From assembly GCF_900100495.1 (NCBI RefSeq), contig NZ_FNCT01000010.1:1-64000 (forward strand): a stretch of 64,000 nt of DNA. Direction: 5' to 3'. Shown piece by piece: positions 53,078 through 61,503 of this stretch. Every line of letters begins with the position of its first letter. Within the stretch, counting starts at the first letter, position 1. The notes below the pieces were generated by a model. It ran no database searches, was not told the origin of the DNA, and saw only the letters and a program-made list of their open reading frames with translations. The position numbers and the translations under genes were made by a program. The stretch comes from Pseudomonas benzenivorans. GTDB lineage: Bacteria > Pseudomonadota > Gammaproteobacteria > Pseudomonadales > Pseudomonadaceae.

Positions 53078-53275
53078 GCAGGCAAGCCCTACAACCAGCG
53101 TCCGCCATTGCCACCTGCCGCCGAGCTGGGAACCCGCGCAGTCCTCAAACGCCGTATCGAGGCGCGCGCAGTCCTGGCAGAGCTGAAACAAGCCGCTGAG
53201 TTGATCCCCAACCAAAGGGTGCCGATCAACACCATCCCGTTGCTGGACGCCAAGGACAGCTCAGAGATCGAGAGC
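53078..53275 (+). pseudogene. Fic-family protein, N-terminal remnant
   Basis: The frame reads GKPYNQRPPLPPAAELGTRA, VLKRRIEARAVLAELKQAAE, LIPNQRVPINTIPLLDAKDS, SEIES. This is the characteristic N-terminal (Fic_N) region of DOC/Fic AMP-transferase proteins, with the usual PLPP and INTIPLLEAxxSSEIE motifs. A stop codon precedes it, similarity stops after SEIES, and the catalytic HPFxxGNGR motif is absent. It is therefore a short remnant of a toxin-like gene. Confidence 0.75.
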
Positions 53276-53404
53276 TTGGGTTCTACCCCGTGGGTGATGA
53301 GGCGAGGGCGACAATGCCATCCCCCCGGCAGGCGAATGGCATTTTTCTGCTACCCAACCCACGCTTGCCGCGGGCTGGGGTATTCCAAGCAGTAAGGCCC
53401 GGCT

Positions 53405-53845
53405 TCAGAACGGTACGATCACGACCAGCTGGCTATAGACGTTGGTGCCATTGCCGCCGCCTTGCAGACCACCGTCTTCCAGGCTCTTGTCGGGCTGGTA
53501 AAGACCGACCAGCGGACTGACGATCAGGTTGTCGCTGACGACCCACTCGGCATACAGATCCAGCTCGCGCCCGCCCATATTCAGGTTGTCACGGGTGTTC
53601 AGCGTATCGAAGTCGAAGTACAGCGCCCCGAGGGTCAGCGTTTCCAGCGGGTTGACCTTGAAGCCGACATGATGAACCTGGGTGTTGCTGTTGAACGGGC
53701 CGGCATAGTTGGCCGCCACTTCGCCCTGGAACCAGGTGCCCTAACCACGGCTGAAGCCGTTGAACATCGAATCCCAGCCTTCCGAGTAGCGGCTGTAGCG
53801 GTAGGTCAGGTTCGGCGACCAGGCCAGGTCGGCAAAGGTAATGCC
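53405..53845 (-). pseudogene. Outer-membrane porin (alginate-export-like family), broken remnant
   Basis: The minus strand encodes ITFADLAWSPNLTYRYSRYS, EGWDSMFNGFSRG, then a TAG stop, then GTWFQGEVAANYAGPFNSNT and onward in the same frame to VYSQLVVIVPF. The final strand ends in phenylalanine as in barrels. The in-frame TAG sits where homologues would have an aromatic residue, and the N-terminal part is missing at 53845. It is a C-terminal porin fragment with a nonsense mutation. The family name is tentative. Confidence 0.75.
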
Positions 53846-54295
53846 AAGGCCGTGGCCAAGGTCGAGGAGCATATTGCCGACGCCGTCAGCAAAGGCGCCA
53901 GGGTCCTGGCCGGCGGCCAACCGCACGCCCTGGGCGGCAGTTTCTTCGAGCCGACCGTGCTCGGCGACGTCACCCCCGACATGCTGGTGGCCCGCGACGA
54001 GACCTTCGGCCCGCTGGCGCCGATCTTCCGCTTCGATACCGAGGAACAGGCCATCGCCATGGCCAACGACACCGAGTTCGGCCTGGCCTCCTATGTCTAC
54101 ACCCGCGACCTGGGCCGCGCCTGGCGCGTCAGCGAGGCGCTGGAATACGGCATGGTCGGGGTCAACGAAGGGCTGATCTCCACCGAGGTCGCGCCCTTCG
54201 GCGGCATCAAGCAATCGGGCCTCGGCCGCGAAGGCTCGCACTACGGCATCGACGACTATATCGAGCAGAAGTACATGTGCCTGGGCATCGGTTAA
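53840..54295 (+). pseudogene. Succinate-semialdehyde dehydrogenase-like protein, C-terminal remnant
   Basis: From 53840 the frame reads NAKAVAKVEEHIADAVSKGA and continues RDETFGPLAPIFRFDTEEQA, EYGMVGVNEGLISTEVAPFG and GIKQSGLGREGSHYGIDDYI to a stop. This is the last third of a GabD-type aldehyde dehydrogenase. The cofactor domain and catalytic cysteine are missing. Its truncated end coincides with the truncated end of the porin remnant. Confidence 0.85.
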
Positions 54296-54323
54296 TGCGT
54301 AGCGATTGAACCGTCACCCTTTT

Positions 54324-54347
54324 ACGGCTCCCAGTGAGCCGTTTTTT
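54324..54347 (+). terminator. Rho-independent terminator after the aldehyde dehydrogenase remnant
   Basis: ACGGCTC (54324-54330) and GAGCCGT (54336-54342) form a seven-base stem followed by a T-run. It lies 29 bases after the stop codon. Confidence 0.85.
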
Positions 54348-54373
54348 ATGGCGACATCCCGGACATTTTCCGT

Positions 54374-54460
54374 AGGAGCCCCGCCCCGGGGCGAAGCGAT
54401 TGCAGCCATTCGTACAATCGGCGGTGTGCCCGGCATTCGCCCCGGAGCGGGACTCGCGGG
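54374..54460. repeat. GTAGGAGCCCCGCCCCGGGGCGAA element
   Basis: GTAGGAGCCCCGCCCCGGGG faces CATTCGCCCCGGAGCGGGAC. It is related in form to the other GTAGGAG palindromes and lies between the terminator and the next gene. Confidence 0.55.
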
Positions 54461-54535
54461 TTCCGTGTCGTGGCCGGCTAACGGCGGCAACAGTCAATTG
54501 CGACATGGTTTTCTTTCAACCATCTGGAGCAGAAC

Positions 54536-55081
54536 ATGAACAAAGGTGTTATCACCGCTGCAGTGCTACTTCTCCTACAGGCTTTCGGCGCCACAGCAGC
54601 CGATGGCGACGCCGCCTATCGCCAGGCCCTGCTCAAGGAGCTGAACAACCGAAAACTCGCGGGCGTGGTGGTCAGCGCGCTCGCCGAAGCCCACAGGGGT
54701 ACGCCTCAGGGCGAATTCTGGCTCGCCTACAGCCAGCTGGAAGCCGAGCAATGGCCCCTCTACGAGGCGCAGGCCGAGCTCCACGAACTCAGCCCCGGCG
54801 GTGTATTTCTATCGCTCAAGGCCCAGGCGTCGATCCTCTTCGCCAGGCTCTTGCCGGAGACATTCATCGGCATGCTGAGCCAAGCCACCCAGGCCTATGC
54901 CGCCGAACTCGCAGCACTCGACCCACCGGCGACGCAGCGAGCGTTCTGGGATTACGTGATTGCCCAGGAACGGGCGCAGGCAGAGGCCTTCCAGCACGCT
55001 GCGCAACAGGACTACCCCGCCGCGCGCTCAGTGCTCGTCGGCTTCATGGAGAACGCCTCCTCCGCGAGCCTCGACCGATAA
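54536..55081 (+). CDS. Small exported protein of unknown function
   Basis: A 181-residue protein with a clear signal peptide (MNKGVITAAVLLLLQAFGAT, cut near AA/DGD). The mature part is alpha-helical and rich in alanine, leucine and glutamate, with no cysteine and no motif I recognise. CTGGAG lies nine bases before ATG 54536, and a hairpin follows the stop codon, so it looks like an intact single gene. It has no visible link to the aromatic genes. Confidence 0.7.
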   Translation: MNKGVITAAVLLLLQAFGATAADGDAAYRQALLKELNNRKLAGVVVSALAEAHRGTPQGEFWLAYSQLEAEQWPLYEAQAELHELSPGGVFLSLKAQASILFARLLPETFIGMLSQATQAYAAELAALDPPATQRAFWDYVIAQERAQAEAFQHAAQQDYPAARSVLVGFMENASSASLDR

Positions 55082-55091
55082 TCTGCCGGAC

Positions 55092-55124
55092 AAAAAAATG
55101 CCGCCGAACATCGGTTCGGCGGCA
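55092..55124 (-). terminator. Strong hairpin with A-run on the left side
   Basis: TGCCGCCGAAC (55099-55109) and GTTCGGCGGCA (55114-55124) form an 11-base stem. Seven A residues precede it on the plus strand, so it is a canonical terminator for minus-strand transcription. It also follows the 181-residue protein gene and may serve both sides. Confidence 0.7.
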
Positions 55125-55429
55125 CAAGCATGAATTACTGCCGTTCAGCTTCACGGAGCAATCCGAGAAGACGGAGCAATGATCCCGCTTGGTCGAAGTC
55201 ATGGCTGTATCTGCCTGTCAGCGGTCTTGCTGCTGGGTGCCAAAGCAAGATCCGACAAACCGACAACCCGAGGCCCACAAGCACTGGTTCGACTGCATCC
55301 CCTGAGTTCTCCTGCCTTATCACCGCGGCCTTGATCTAAGGCAAACCACACGGACAATCGAGCTCAATAATGAACCCCTTAATCACCCGCTGAACTGAAA
55401 GAAACCCTGAAAGGAGGTTCCGCAGAACA
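55125..55429. other. Intergenic stretch, nothing clear
   Basis: About 300 bases between the hairpin and the DUF4344 gene. No open frame with a ribosome site and no repeat was recognised. An AAAGGAGG sequence near 55409 serves the next gene. Confidence 0.5.
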
Positions 55430-56287
55430 ATGTCCCCCAGAAGCGTGATAACACCCTGGCGAGCCTGCCTGGCATTATTGCTGATAGTCCTGCCCGCCCC
55501 CGCATGGGCCGGGCCTGCACTGACGGATGCACAGCTGCGCTTTATCACCGCCAACGCCGAATTCACCCTGTTCCACGAGATGGGTCATCTGCTCATCAAT
55601 GAGCTGCAGCTACCCGTGCTGGGGAGAGAGGAAGACGCCGCAGACCAACTGGGCCTCGTCGGCCTGTTCCTTCGGCATAACAGACCCAGGGATCGCGCCT
55701 TCTATCGGAAGCTGGTCGACATTGCGGAGTACTGGCGTCTGGAATGGCAGCGCCCGAAACCAGCTTACGAAGAAGTCCAGGCCTGGGACAGCCATGCCCT
55801 GGATGCCCAGCGTTTCTACAACATAGCCTGCCTGATCTATGGCAGCGATCCCGATAACCTTGACTGGGTCCTGGAAACCACGGGGTTGCCGGCAGAACGG
55901 GCGCTTTATTGCGATCAGGAATTCGCGCAGGCGCGCCATGCGGTCGAGTGGTTGGAGACGAGGCTGCGTCGCCCACCCGACCGGCCGGTGCGTCACCGCA
56001 TCAGGGTGCAGTACGACCCGCCACCTGCCCATATCAATAATGGCCAGGACATACTGCAGAGGGTGCGAGAATCCGGCGAGCTGGAGGCCGTCGCGAATCT
56101 GGCCAGCGAGATGTTCGATCTGCCCCGGGACGGCCAGCTGCGCCTGAGTGGTTGCGGCGCCCCCGACTCGTGGTACGACGCGCGCAATGCAGAAGTCGTC
56201 CTCTGTTATGAGCGTCTCGAGCACTTCCTGTTGCTGTCGGGAACATATACCAACCCGAAGGCCGGCACAGACAGCACCCTGCCCTGA
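55430..56287 (+). CDS. Exported DUF4344-type putative metallopeptidase
   Basis: A 285-residue protein. A signal peptide (to about residue 27, APAWA/GPA) is followed by NAEFTLFHEMGHLLINELQL, in which HEMGH is a zinc-peptidase HExxH motif. REEDAADQLG downstream could supply the third ligand. The later RFYNIACLIYGSDPDNL and the C-terminal LSGCGAPDSWYDARNAEVVL, CYE segments fit the DUF4344 family. Enzymatic activity is not established for the family. AAAGGAGG upstream is strong but spaced about 13 bases from the ATG. Confidence 0.78.
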   Translation: MSPRSVITPWRACLALLLIVLPAPAWAGPALTDAQLRFITANAEFTLFHEMGHLLINELQLPVLGREEDAADQLGLVGLFLRHNRPRDRAFYRKLVDIAEYWRLEWQRPKPAYEEVQAWDSHALDAQRFYNIACLIYGSDPDNLDWVLETTGLPAERALYCDQEFAQARHAVEWLETRLRRPPDRPVRHRIRVQYDPPPAHINNGQDILQRVRESGELEAVANLASEMFDLPRDGQLRLSGCGAPDSWYDARNAEVVLCYERLEHFLLLSGTYTNPKAGTDSTLP

Positions 56288-56576
56288 CGAAACATGGTGC
56301 TTGGCCGATCTCGCGGAGCTGTGAAGGTTGAGTCCGTCATGGATACAGATCCGTCACCACATGAGCATATCCGCTCACATCTATCAGTTTCTCGCTAGCA
56401 TCTTCTGGCTTGGGATGGCCCTATGGCCTGCCTGAAGATTGGTCGAAAGCCACGCCATAGAGCTATCTATTGCCAATAACGCGCTGTCACCCAGTTAATT
56501 CATGCGTTAACCCTGTTGATTTCATGTGAGCACCAGTGCTCAATATCGACACCCCCGAAAGCGAAGAGTCTGAGCT
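56288..56576. promoter_or_regulatory. TetR gene upstream region with TGAGC/GCTCA inverted repeats
   Basis: ATGAGCATATCCGCTCACAT near 56359 is a TGAGC/GCTCA inverted repeat. TGAGCACCAGTGCTCA at 56527-56542 is a near-perfect palindrome 35-50 bases upstream of the TetR start. The same half-site occurs in the palindrome at 57807-57824, so this is a candidate autoregulatory region. Confidence 0.6.
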
Positions 56577-57182
56577 GTGAGCGCCATCCAGAAACGCATC
56601 CATGAAGCCGCCCTGCGGCTGTTCGCCGAGAAGCAGATTGCAGATGTGAACATCAGCGAACTGGCCCAGACCGCAGGCCTGGCGCGCAACACCATCTACA
56701 AGAATCTCGAATCCATCGACTCGCTGTTCGAAACCGTGGCCAGCGAACTGGCGGCCGAGATGAACGAGCGGGTCGGCAAGAGCGCAGCCCCGGATCTCGA
56801 CCCCGCCCAACGCCTGGCCAATGGGATTCGCTTCTACATTCGCCGCGCCCATGAAGAGCCGCATTGGGGAGCCTTCCTGGTGCGCTACGCCGCCACCAGC
56901 ATATCCATGCAGAAGCTCTGGGAAGGACCGCCAGTACGCGATGTGGTAGACGGGCTCACGAGCCAACGCTACAGCTTTCGCCAGGAACAGCTCATGTCGG
57001 TGATCGGCATGATCGCCGGCTCGGTGCTGATCGCCATCGCCTTGGTCCTGCAAGGCCACAAGACCTGGCGCGATGCCGGTACCGACACCGCGGAACTGGT
57101 ATTGCGTGCCCTGGGCGTACCACCGGATGAGGCAAGAGCCTTCGCCAGCGAGCCATTGCCGCCGCTACCCAGCCTGGACTGA
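56577..57182 (+). CDS. TetR-family regulator upstream of the meta-cleavage operon
   Basis: A 201-residue TetR protein. The helix-turn-helix VNISELAQTAGLARNTIYKN is close to the N-terminus, as usual. The C-terminal domain is helical, with a hydrophobic stretch near 150-165 (VIGMIAGSVLIAIALVLQG). It starts at GTG 56577 with GAAGAG upstream. It lies 690 bases before the hydrolase gene in the same direction. Shared half-sites in both upstream regions suggest it controls itself and the meta operon. Confidence 0.82.
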   Translation: MSAIQKRIHEAALRLFAEKQIADVNISELAQTAGLARNTIYKNLESIDSLFETVASELAAEMNERVGKSAAPDLDPAQRLANGIRFYIRRAHEEPHWGAFLVRYAATSISMQKLWEGPPVRDVVDGLTSQRYSFRQEQLMSVIGMIAGSVLIAIALVLQGHKTWRDAGTDTAELVLRALGVPPDEARAFASEPLPPLPSLD

Positions 57183-57806
57183 GTAAACCCGGTGCAGCCA
57201 GCGCGTCCCATGTCGTGTGGGGCAGCCTTTGCCTGAAGAAAAGAGGGAAAGCACGCGTGAGCCGGCTTGCCGTTTTGCCTGAACCGCGCGGCAGCGGCTA
57301 GCGCGCGCCGGTGTACAACGAAGCCTGCTCCCCAGCCAGACACCCGATCAGCGCTATACGGACCTCATCGAGCACTCGATGGTCCGTACGGGCTGGCTCA
57401 TCCCGAACAAGGCCTGCGTCGCACCACTAGAACAACAAGAGGTAACGAAGTTGTTCAGCCCCCGTGGCAGCCCGTTCGCCCGGTCTATCTGCCTGACAGC
57501 AGCGTCAGCGATGACGGTCGTGACAACGTCAAGAGAGCGAATCCTTCTGGACGACCTTCAAGGGCACCCATGACCTGCGGCTGAGCTTGGCGAGTCGGGC
57601 GTGTTCGACACCTACCGCTACGGCTTCGAACCGAAGGATGGGAGCCGGCTGTTCAAGGACAGCTACGACCAGGGCCGCAAGACCGACGCGCAATCCAGCG
57701 GCGTGCCGTTGCTCGAGACCTTCGCCAACCTGCGGCGTGGCTTTTCTAACCTCGAGCACTGCCCGCGCAACGGCACAGGAACACAAACACCCACAACTGA
57801 ACACTT
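57183..57806. other. Decayed sequence before the meta operon
   Basis: About 620 bases with broken frames. One plus-strand frame near 57601-57760 reads VFDTYRYGFEPKDGSRLFKD and SYDQGRKTDAQSSGVPLLET, which looks protein-like, and another near 57340-57430 contains RYTDLIEHSMVRTGWLIPNK. Neither has a good start, and I do not recognise a family. They look like remnants of one or two frameshifted genes. Confidence 0.45.
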
Positions 57807-57824
57807 GTGCTCATATATGAGCAC
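57807..57824 (+). promoter_or_regulatory. Perfect 18-base palindrome in the meta operon promoter
   Basis: GTGCTCATATATGAGCAC lies 45-62 bases upstream of the hydrolase start. It shares the GTGCTCA/TGAGCAC half-sites with the palindrome in front of the TetR gene at 56577, though the half-sites are arranged in the opposite order. It is the probable operator of the meta operon. Confidence 0.75.
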
Positions 57825-57868
57825 TGATAACCTCTAGACTACAACAAGCAGGTACCTCTGGAGCGCAA

Positions 57869-58738
57869 ATGAACAGCTACGCCGCAATCCCGGGACTCTC
57901 CTCCCGCACGGTCACCGTCGGCAGCCGGCAGATCTTTCTCAGCGAGCTCGGCGTCGGCCACCCCCTGCTGATGCTGCATGGCGGCGGCGCCGGCGCCTCC
58001 GGCCTGTCCAACTACTCGCGGAACATCGAAGCCCTGTCCCGCCAGTTCCGCGTGCTGGTGGTGGACATGCCCGGCTACGGTAAATCGACCAAGGGCGTGG
58101 ATCGCAGCGATCCGTTCGGTGACCTGGCGCAATCGATGCTGGGCCTCCTCGATGCGCTCAAGATCGAGTCGGCGCATGTGGTCGGCAACTCCCTCGGCGG
58201 CGCCTGCGCCCTACGCATGGCGCTGGATGCCCCCGCCCGCGTATCGGCCCTGGTGCTGATGGGACCTGGCGGGGTTAATACCACCCGCAGCCTGCCCACG
58301 CCGGGGCTCAATCAGCTGCTCAACTACTACAACGGCGAAGGCCCGACGCTGGGGAAGATCACCCGCTTCATCCGCGACTACCTGGTCTACGACGGCAGCC
58401 TGGTGTCGGACGAGATGATCGAGCAGCGCTACCGCTCCAGCATCGACCCCGAGGTCATCGCCGCCCCGCCGCTACGCCGCCCGAACAGCCTGAAAGCGGC
58501 GCTGCGCATGGACTTCACCCGCGATGCGCGCCTGGCGCAATGCCAGGTGCCGACCCTGGTGCTATGGGGCACGGACGACAAGGTCAACCGCCCGAGCGGT
58601 GGCCCGACCCTGCAGAAGCTGATGCCCAACTGCAATCTCTACCTGTTCTGCAAGACCGGCCACTGGGTGCAATGGGAGCGCGCCGAGGAATTCAACGCCG
58701 TGGTCGGCAGTTACCTGCTGGCCCGCACGCCGCAGTAA
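57869..58738 (+). CDS. Meta-cleavage product hydrolase (MhpC/BphD family)
   Basis: A 289-residue alpha/beta hydrolase that splits a C-C bond in the ring-opened vinylogous diketo acid. The result is 2-hydroxypenta-2,4-dienoate plus a carboxylic acid. The oxyanion region LMLHGGGAGASGLSNYSRNI is typical of this family. GNSLGGA gives Ser108, the aspartate lies at 236-237 (WGTDDKVN), and GHWVQWE gives His265. It is the first gene of the operon, with GGTACCTCTGGAG before ATG 57869. The side chain of the natural substrate cannot be read from sequence. Confidence 0.92.
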   Translation: MNSYAAIPGLSSRTVTVGSRQIFLSELGVGHPLLMLHGGGAGASGLSNYSRNIEALSRQFRVLVVDMPGYGKSTKGVDRSDPFGDLAQSMLGLLDALKIESAHVVGNSLGGACALRMALDAPARVSALVLMGPGGVNTTRSLPTPGLNQLLNYYNGEGPTLGKITRFIRDYLVYDGSLVSDEMIEQRYRSSIDPEVIAAPPLRRPNSLKAALRMDFTRDARLAQCQVPTLVLWGTDDKVNRPSGGPTLQKLMPNCNLYLFCKTGHWVQWERAEEFNAVVGSYLLARTPQ

Positions 58739-58768
58739 TCCACCCTCGACTTCAGGAGCCGGTGCAGC

Positions 58769-59767
58769 ATGGCAAAAGTGAACAACACGCGTATCGACCT
58801 CTTCGGCAAGGCCCGCATGGGCTATGCGCTGGTCGAGTCGCAAAAGCTGGATGACTGGTTGCGCTTTACCCGCGATGCGCTGGGGCTAGACGTGCATGTG
58901 CAGGGCGACACGCTGATCTGCCGCCTCGATGAGCATGCGCGGCGCTTGGTGATCAGCCCTGGCGCGCTCGAGGACGCGGCGGCGCTGGGCTATGAACTAG
59001 ACGATCAAGCCAGCCTGGAAGTCGTCCTGCAGCGCCTGCGCCAGAAAGGCGTGGCAGTCGAGGCCGGCGATGCGCGCGGCGCCGCCCTGCGCGGCGTGGA
59101 ACACTACTGGCGCTGCATCGGCCCCAAGGGACTGCCGATCGAGTTCTATGTCACCCCGGTCCTGAACGATGCCCCGCTCTCGATGCTGGCCAGCGGCTAC
59201 ATCACCGGTAGCGCCGGCATGGGCCATGTGGCGATCACCTCGCGCCGACCGGAAGCGATGCTGGGCTTCTGGCAGGAGATCCTCGATGCGCGGCTGAGTG
59301 ACGACATCGAGCAGAGAATGAGCGGCCTGATGCTGGACATCCGCTTCCTGCGCCTGAACGAGCGCCATCACTCGGTGGCCGTGGCCTGCACCCGCGGCCG
59401 GCGCATGGACCCGATCCGCACGCGCATCCAGCACCTGAACATCCAGTGCGCGACCCTGGAGGACATGACCGCGGCCTACCAGCGCTGCCGACAGCTCGGC
59501 TACCGGATCATGATGGGCGTAGGCCAGCACACCAACGACCGTGAACTGTCGTTCTATGTCCAGAGCCCGTCCGGCTTCGAGATCGAGTACGGCTGGGCCC
59601 CCATCGCGGTGGACGAGAACAACTGGCAACCCACCCTGCACCAGGGCATCAGCACCTGGGGCCACAAGCCGCTCGACCACAACCTTAGAGATGAACTACG
59701 GCAGGCAGGACGCGCCATCCGTTCGCTGCTGCGTCGCGAATACACCCCCTTCGAACCCAAACACTGA
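58769..59767 (+). CDS. Type I (VOC) extradiol ring-cleavage dioxygenase
   Basis: A 332-residue vicinal-oxygen-chelate dioxygenase that opens a substituted catechol next to its hydroxyl groups. The catalytic C-terminal domain supplies the iron ligands His153 (GMGHVAI), His222 (IQHLNIQ) and Glu273 (GFEIEYGW). The latter is within the extradiol signature (H, spacer, FYVQSPSGFEIE). The N-terminal half is the usual inactive VOC repeat. This differs from MhpB of E. coli, a type III enzyme. CAGGAGCC precedes ATG 58769, and it follows the hydrolase by 30 bases. Confidence 0.92.
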   Translation: MAKVNNTRIDLFGKARMGYALVESQKLDDWLRFTRDALGLDVHVQGDTLICRLDEHARRLVISPGALEDAAALGYELDDQASLEVVLQRLRQKGVAVEAGDARGAALRGVEHYWRCIGPKGLPIEFYVTPVLNDAPLSMLASGYITGSAGMGHVAITSRRPEAMLGFWQEILDARLSDDIEQRMSGLMLDIRFLRLNERHHSVAVACTRGRRMDPIRTRIQHLNIQCATLEDMTAAYQRCRQLGYRIMMGVGQHTNDRELSFYVQSPSGFEIEYGWAPIAVDENNWQPTLHQGISTWGHKPLDHNLRDELRQAGRAIRSLLRREYTPFEPKH

Positions 59768-59778
59768 GGGTGCTCCAC

Positions 59779-61503
59779 ATGAACAACAAGAAAAGCAATC
59801 AACAAATCGACGTCGTCATTTCGGGCCTGGGTCCGACCGGCCTGACCCTCGCCCACCTGCTCGGAAGGCGCGGCCTGTCGGTCGTCGTGCTCGAGCGCGA
59901 GCCGCAGTTCTATGGCAATGCCCGCGCGGTCTACACCGACGACGAATGCCTGCGCATCTTCCAGGCCGCCGGCATTGCCGAGGAGCTGACCAAGGACATG
60001 CTGCTCAATGCCACCTTCCAGTGGCTCCTGCCCGATGGCGAGGTGCTGCACCAGTTGATCCAGAGCGCCCGCCCCTACGGCTGGCCGGCCAACAACCTGT
60101 TCTACCAGCCGCTGCTGGAAACCACCCTGGCCGACGGGCTGGCCCGCTACCCGCAGGTCAGCGTGCGGCGTGGGCGTGAATTCACCCGGTTCATCCAGGA
60201 TGCCGATGGCGTCACCGTGATGCACATCGAAAGCCAGGGTGCGCAGTACAGCAAGCAAGCGCCGGTGCTCGGTGAAACGCCCGCGCCACAGGAGGGCGAG
60301 GAAGCCTTGCGGGCGCGCTATTTCGTCGCCTGCGACGGTGGCCGCAGCGCCGTGCGGGCGCAGATGGGCATCAAGATGACCGGCAAGAGCTTCCCCAACC
60401 CCTGGATCGTGGTCGACATCAAGCAGAAGGAAGGCGAGGACTGCCTGCGCCACCTGCCCTACTTCAGCTTCATCTGCGACCCCGAATGCCCGACCGTTAG
60501 CTGCCGCCAGCCCTACGGCCACCACCGCTTCGAGTTCATGCTGATGCCCGGGCAGACCAAGGAGCACATGGAAAAACCGGAGACCGTGCGCGCCTACCTG
60601 AGCCAGTACGTGGACGTGAGCAAGATCGAGATCCTGCGCAGCCTGGTCTACACCTTCAACGCGCTGGTGGCCGAGCAATGGCGCGACGGCCGGGTATTCC
60701 TCGCCGGCGACGCCGCCCATATGACCCCGCAGTTCGTCGGCCAGGGCATGAACGCCGGCGTGCGCGATGCCTATAACCTGGCGTGGAAACTCGACGCCGT
60801 GCTGCGGGGCCAGGCCCGCGACAGCCTGCTGGACAGCTACCAGAGCGAACGTCGGCCGCATGCCCAGGCGATGATCGACCTGTCGATCCACATGAAGAAC
60901 TTCGTCTCCACCGCCAACCCGCTGCTGTGCTCGCTGCGCAATGCCGCCACGCGCACGGCACGCCGAACCCCCGGCCTGCGCGAGTTTCTCGGCGAGGCCA
61001 AGTTCAAGCCGCGGCCACGCTACGAGAGCGGTGCCTACTTCGGCCTGCCGCGTCAGCGCCGCGTCGGACTGGAAGGCGAGCAACTGCCGCAACCGCAACT
61101 GGTGGACCGCGAGAGCCGCCCGCTGCTGATGGATGAAGCCCTGGGCGAAGGCTATGCGCTGATCGGCTATGGGATCGATCCGCGGCAGTCGCTGTCGGAC
61201 GCCGACCTGCAGCAGCTGGCGCGGCTGGATACCCGCTACCTCACGCTCTATCCGCTGGGAGGCCGTCCGCAAGGCAAGGTATCGGCCTGTGCGCCGGAGG
61301 ATGTCGAGGAATGGGAAGACATGACCGGCGAATGCATCCGCCGCTTCAAGGAAGCCGGCTGCACCAAGGGCACGGTGGCCATCGTGCGCCCCGACCGCTT
61401 CGTCTTTGCCATGGCCAAACCGGGCGCAGTACAGCCGGCAATCCATTATCTGCTCGAGCAGCTCGGCCTGCAGGCAGCCAACAGCCAACGGGTGGCCTCA
61501 TGA
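59779..61503 (+). CDS. mhpA: FAD-dependent aromatic hydroxylase, 3-(3-hydroxyphenyl)propionate hydroxylase family
   Basis: A 574-residue class A flavin monooxygenase. The Rossmann motif GLGPTG is at residues 16-21. RYFVACDGGRSAVRAQMGI is the DG motif. GDAAHMTPQFVGQGMNAGVR, near 310-329, is the second FAD motif, all as in MhpA. The C-terminal thioredoxin-like extension is present (IVRPDRFVFAMAKPGAVQPA). It should convert a phenolic acid into the catechol cleaved by the preceding dioxygenase. ATG 59779 follows GAGGG; a GTG three codons upstream is less likely. Substrate is inferred from the family only. Confidence 0.88.
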   Translation: MNNKKSNQQIDVVISGLGPTGLTLAHLLGRRGLSVVVLEREPQFYGNARAVYTDDECLRIFQAAGIAEELTKDMLLNATFQWLLPDGEVLHQLIQSARPYGWPANNLFYQPLLETTLADGLARYPQVSVRRGREFTRFIQDADGVTVMHIESQGAQYSKQAPVLGETPAPQEGEEALRARYFVACDGGRSAVRAQMGIKMTGKSFPNPWIVVDIKQKEGEDCLRHLPYFSFICDPECPTVSCRQPYGHHRFEFMLMPGQTKEHMEKPETVRAYLSQYVDVSKIEILRSLVYTFNALVAEQWRDGRVFLAGDAAHMTPQFVGQGMNAGVRDAYNLAWKLDAVLRGQARDSLLDSYQSERRPHAQAMIDLSIHMKNFVSTANPLLCSLRNAATRTARRTPGLREFLGEAKFKPRPRYESGAYFGLPRQRRVGLEGEQLPQPQLVDRESRPLLMDEALGEGYALIGYGIDPRQSLSDADLQQLARLDTRYLTLYPLGGRPQGKVSACAPEDVEEWEDMTGECIRRFKEAGCTKGTVAIVRPDRFVFAMAKPGAVQPAIHYLLEQLGLQAANSQRVAS

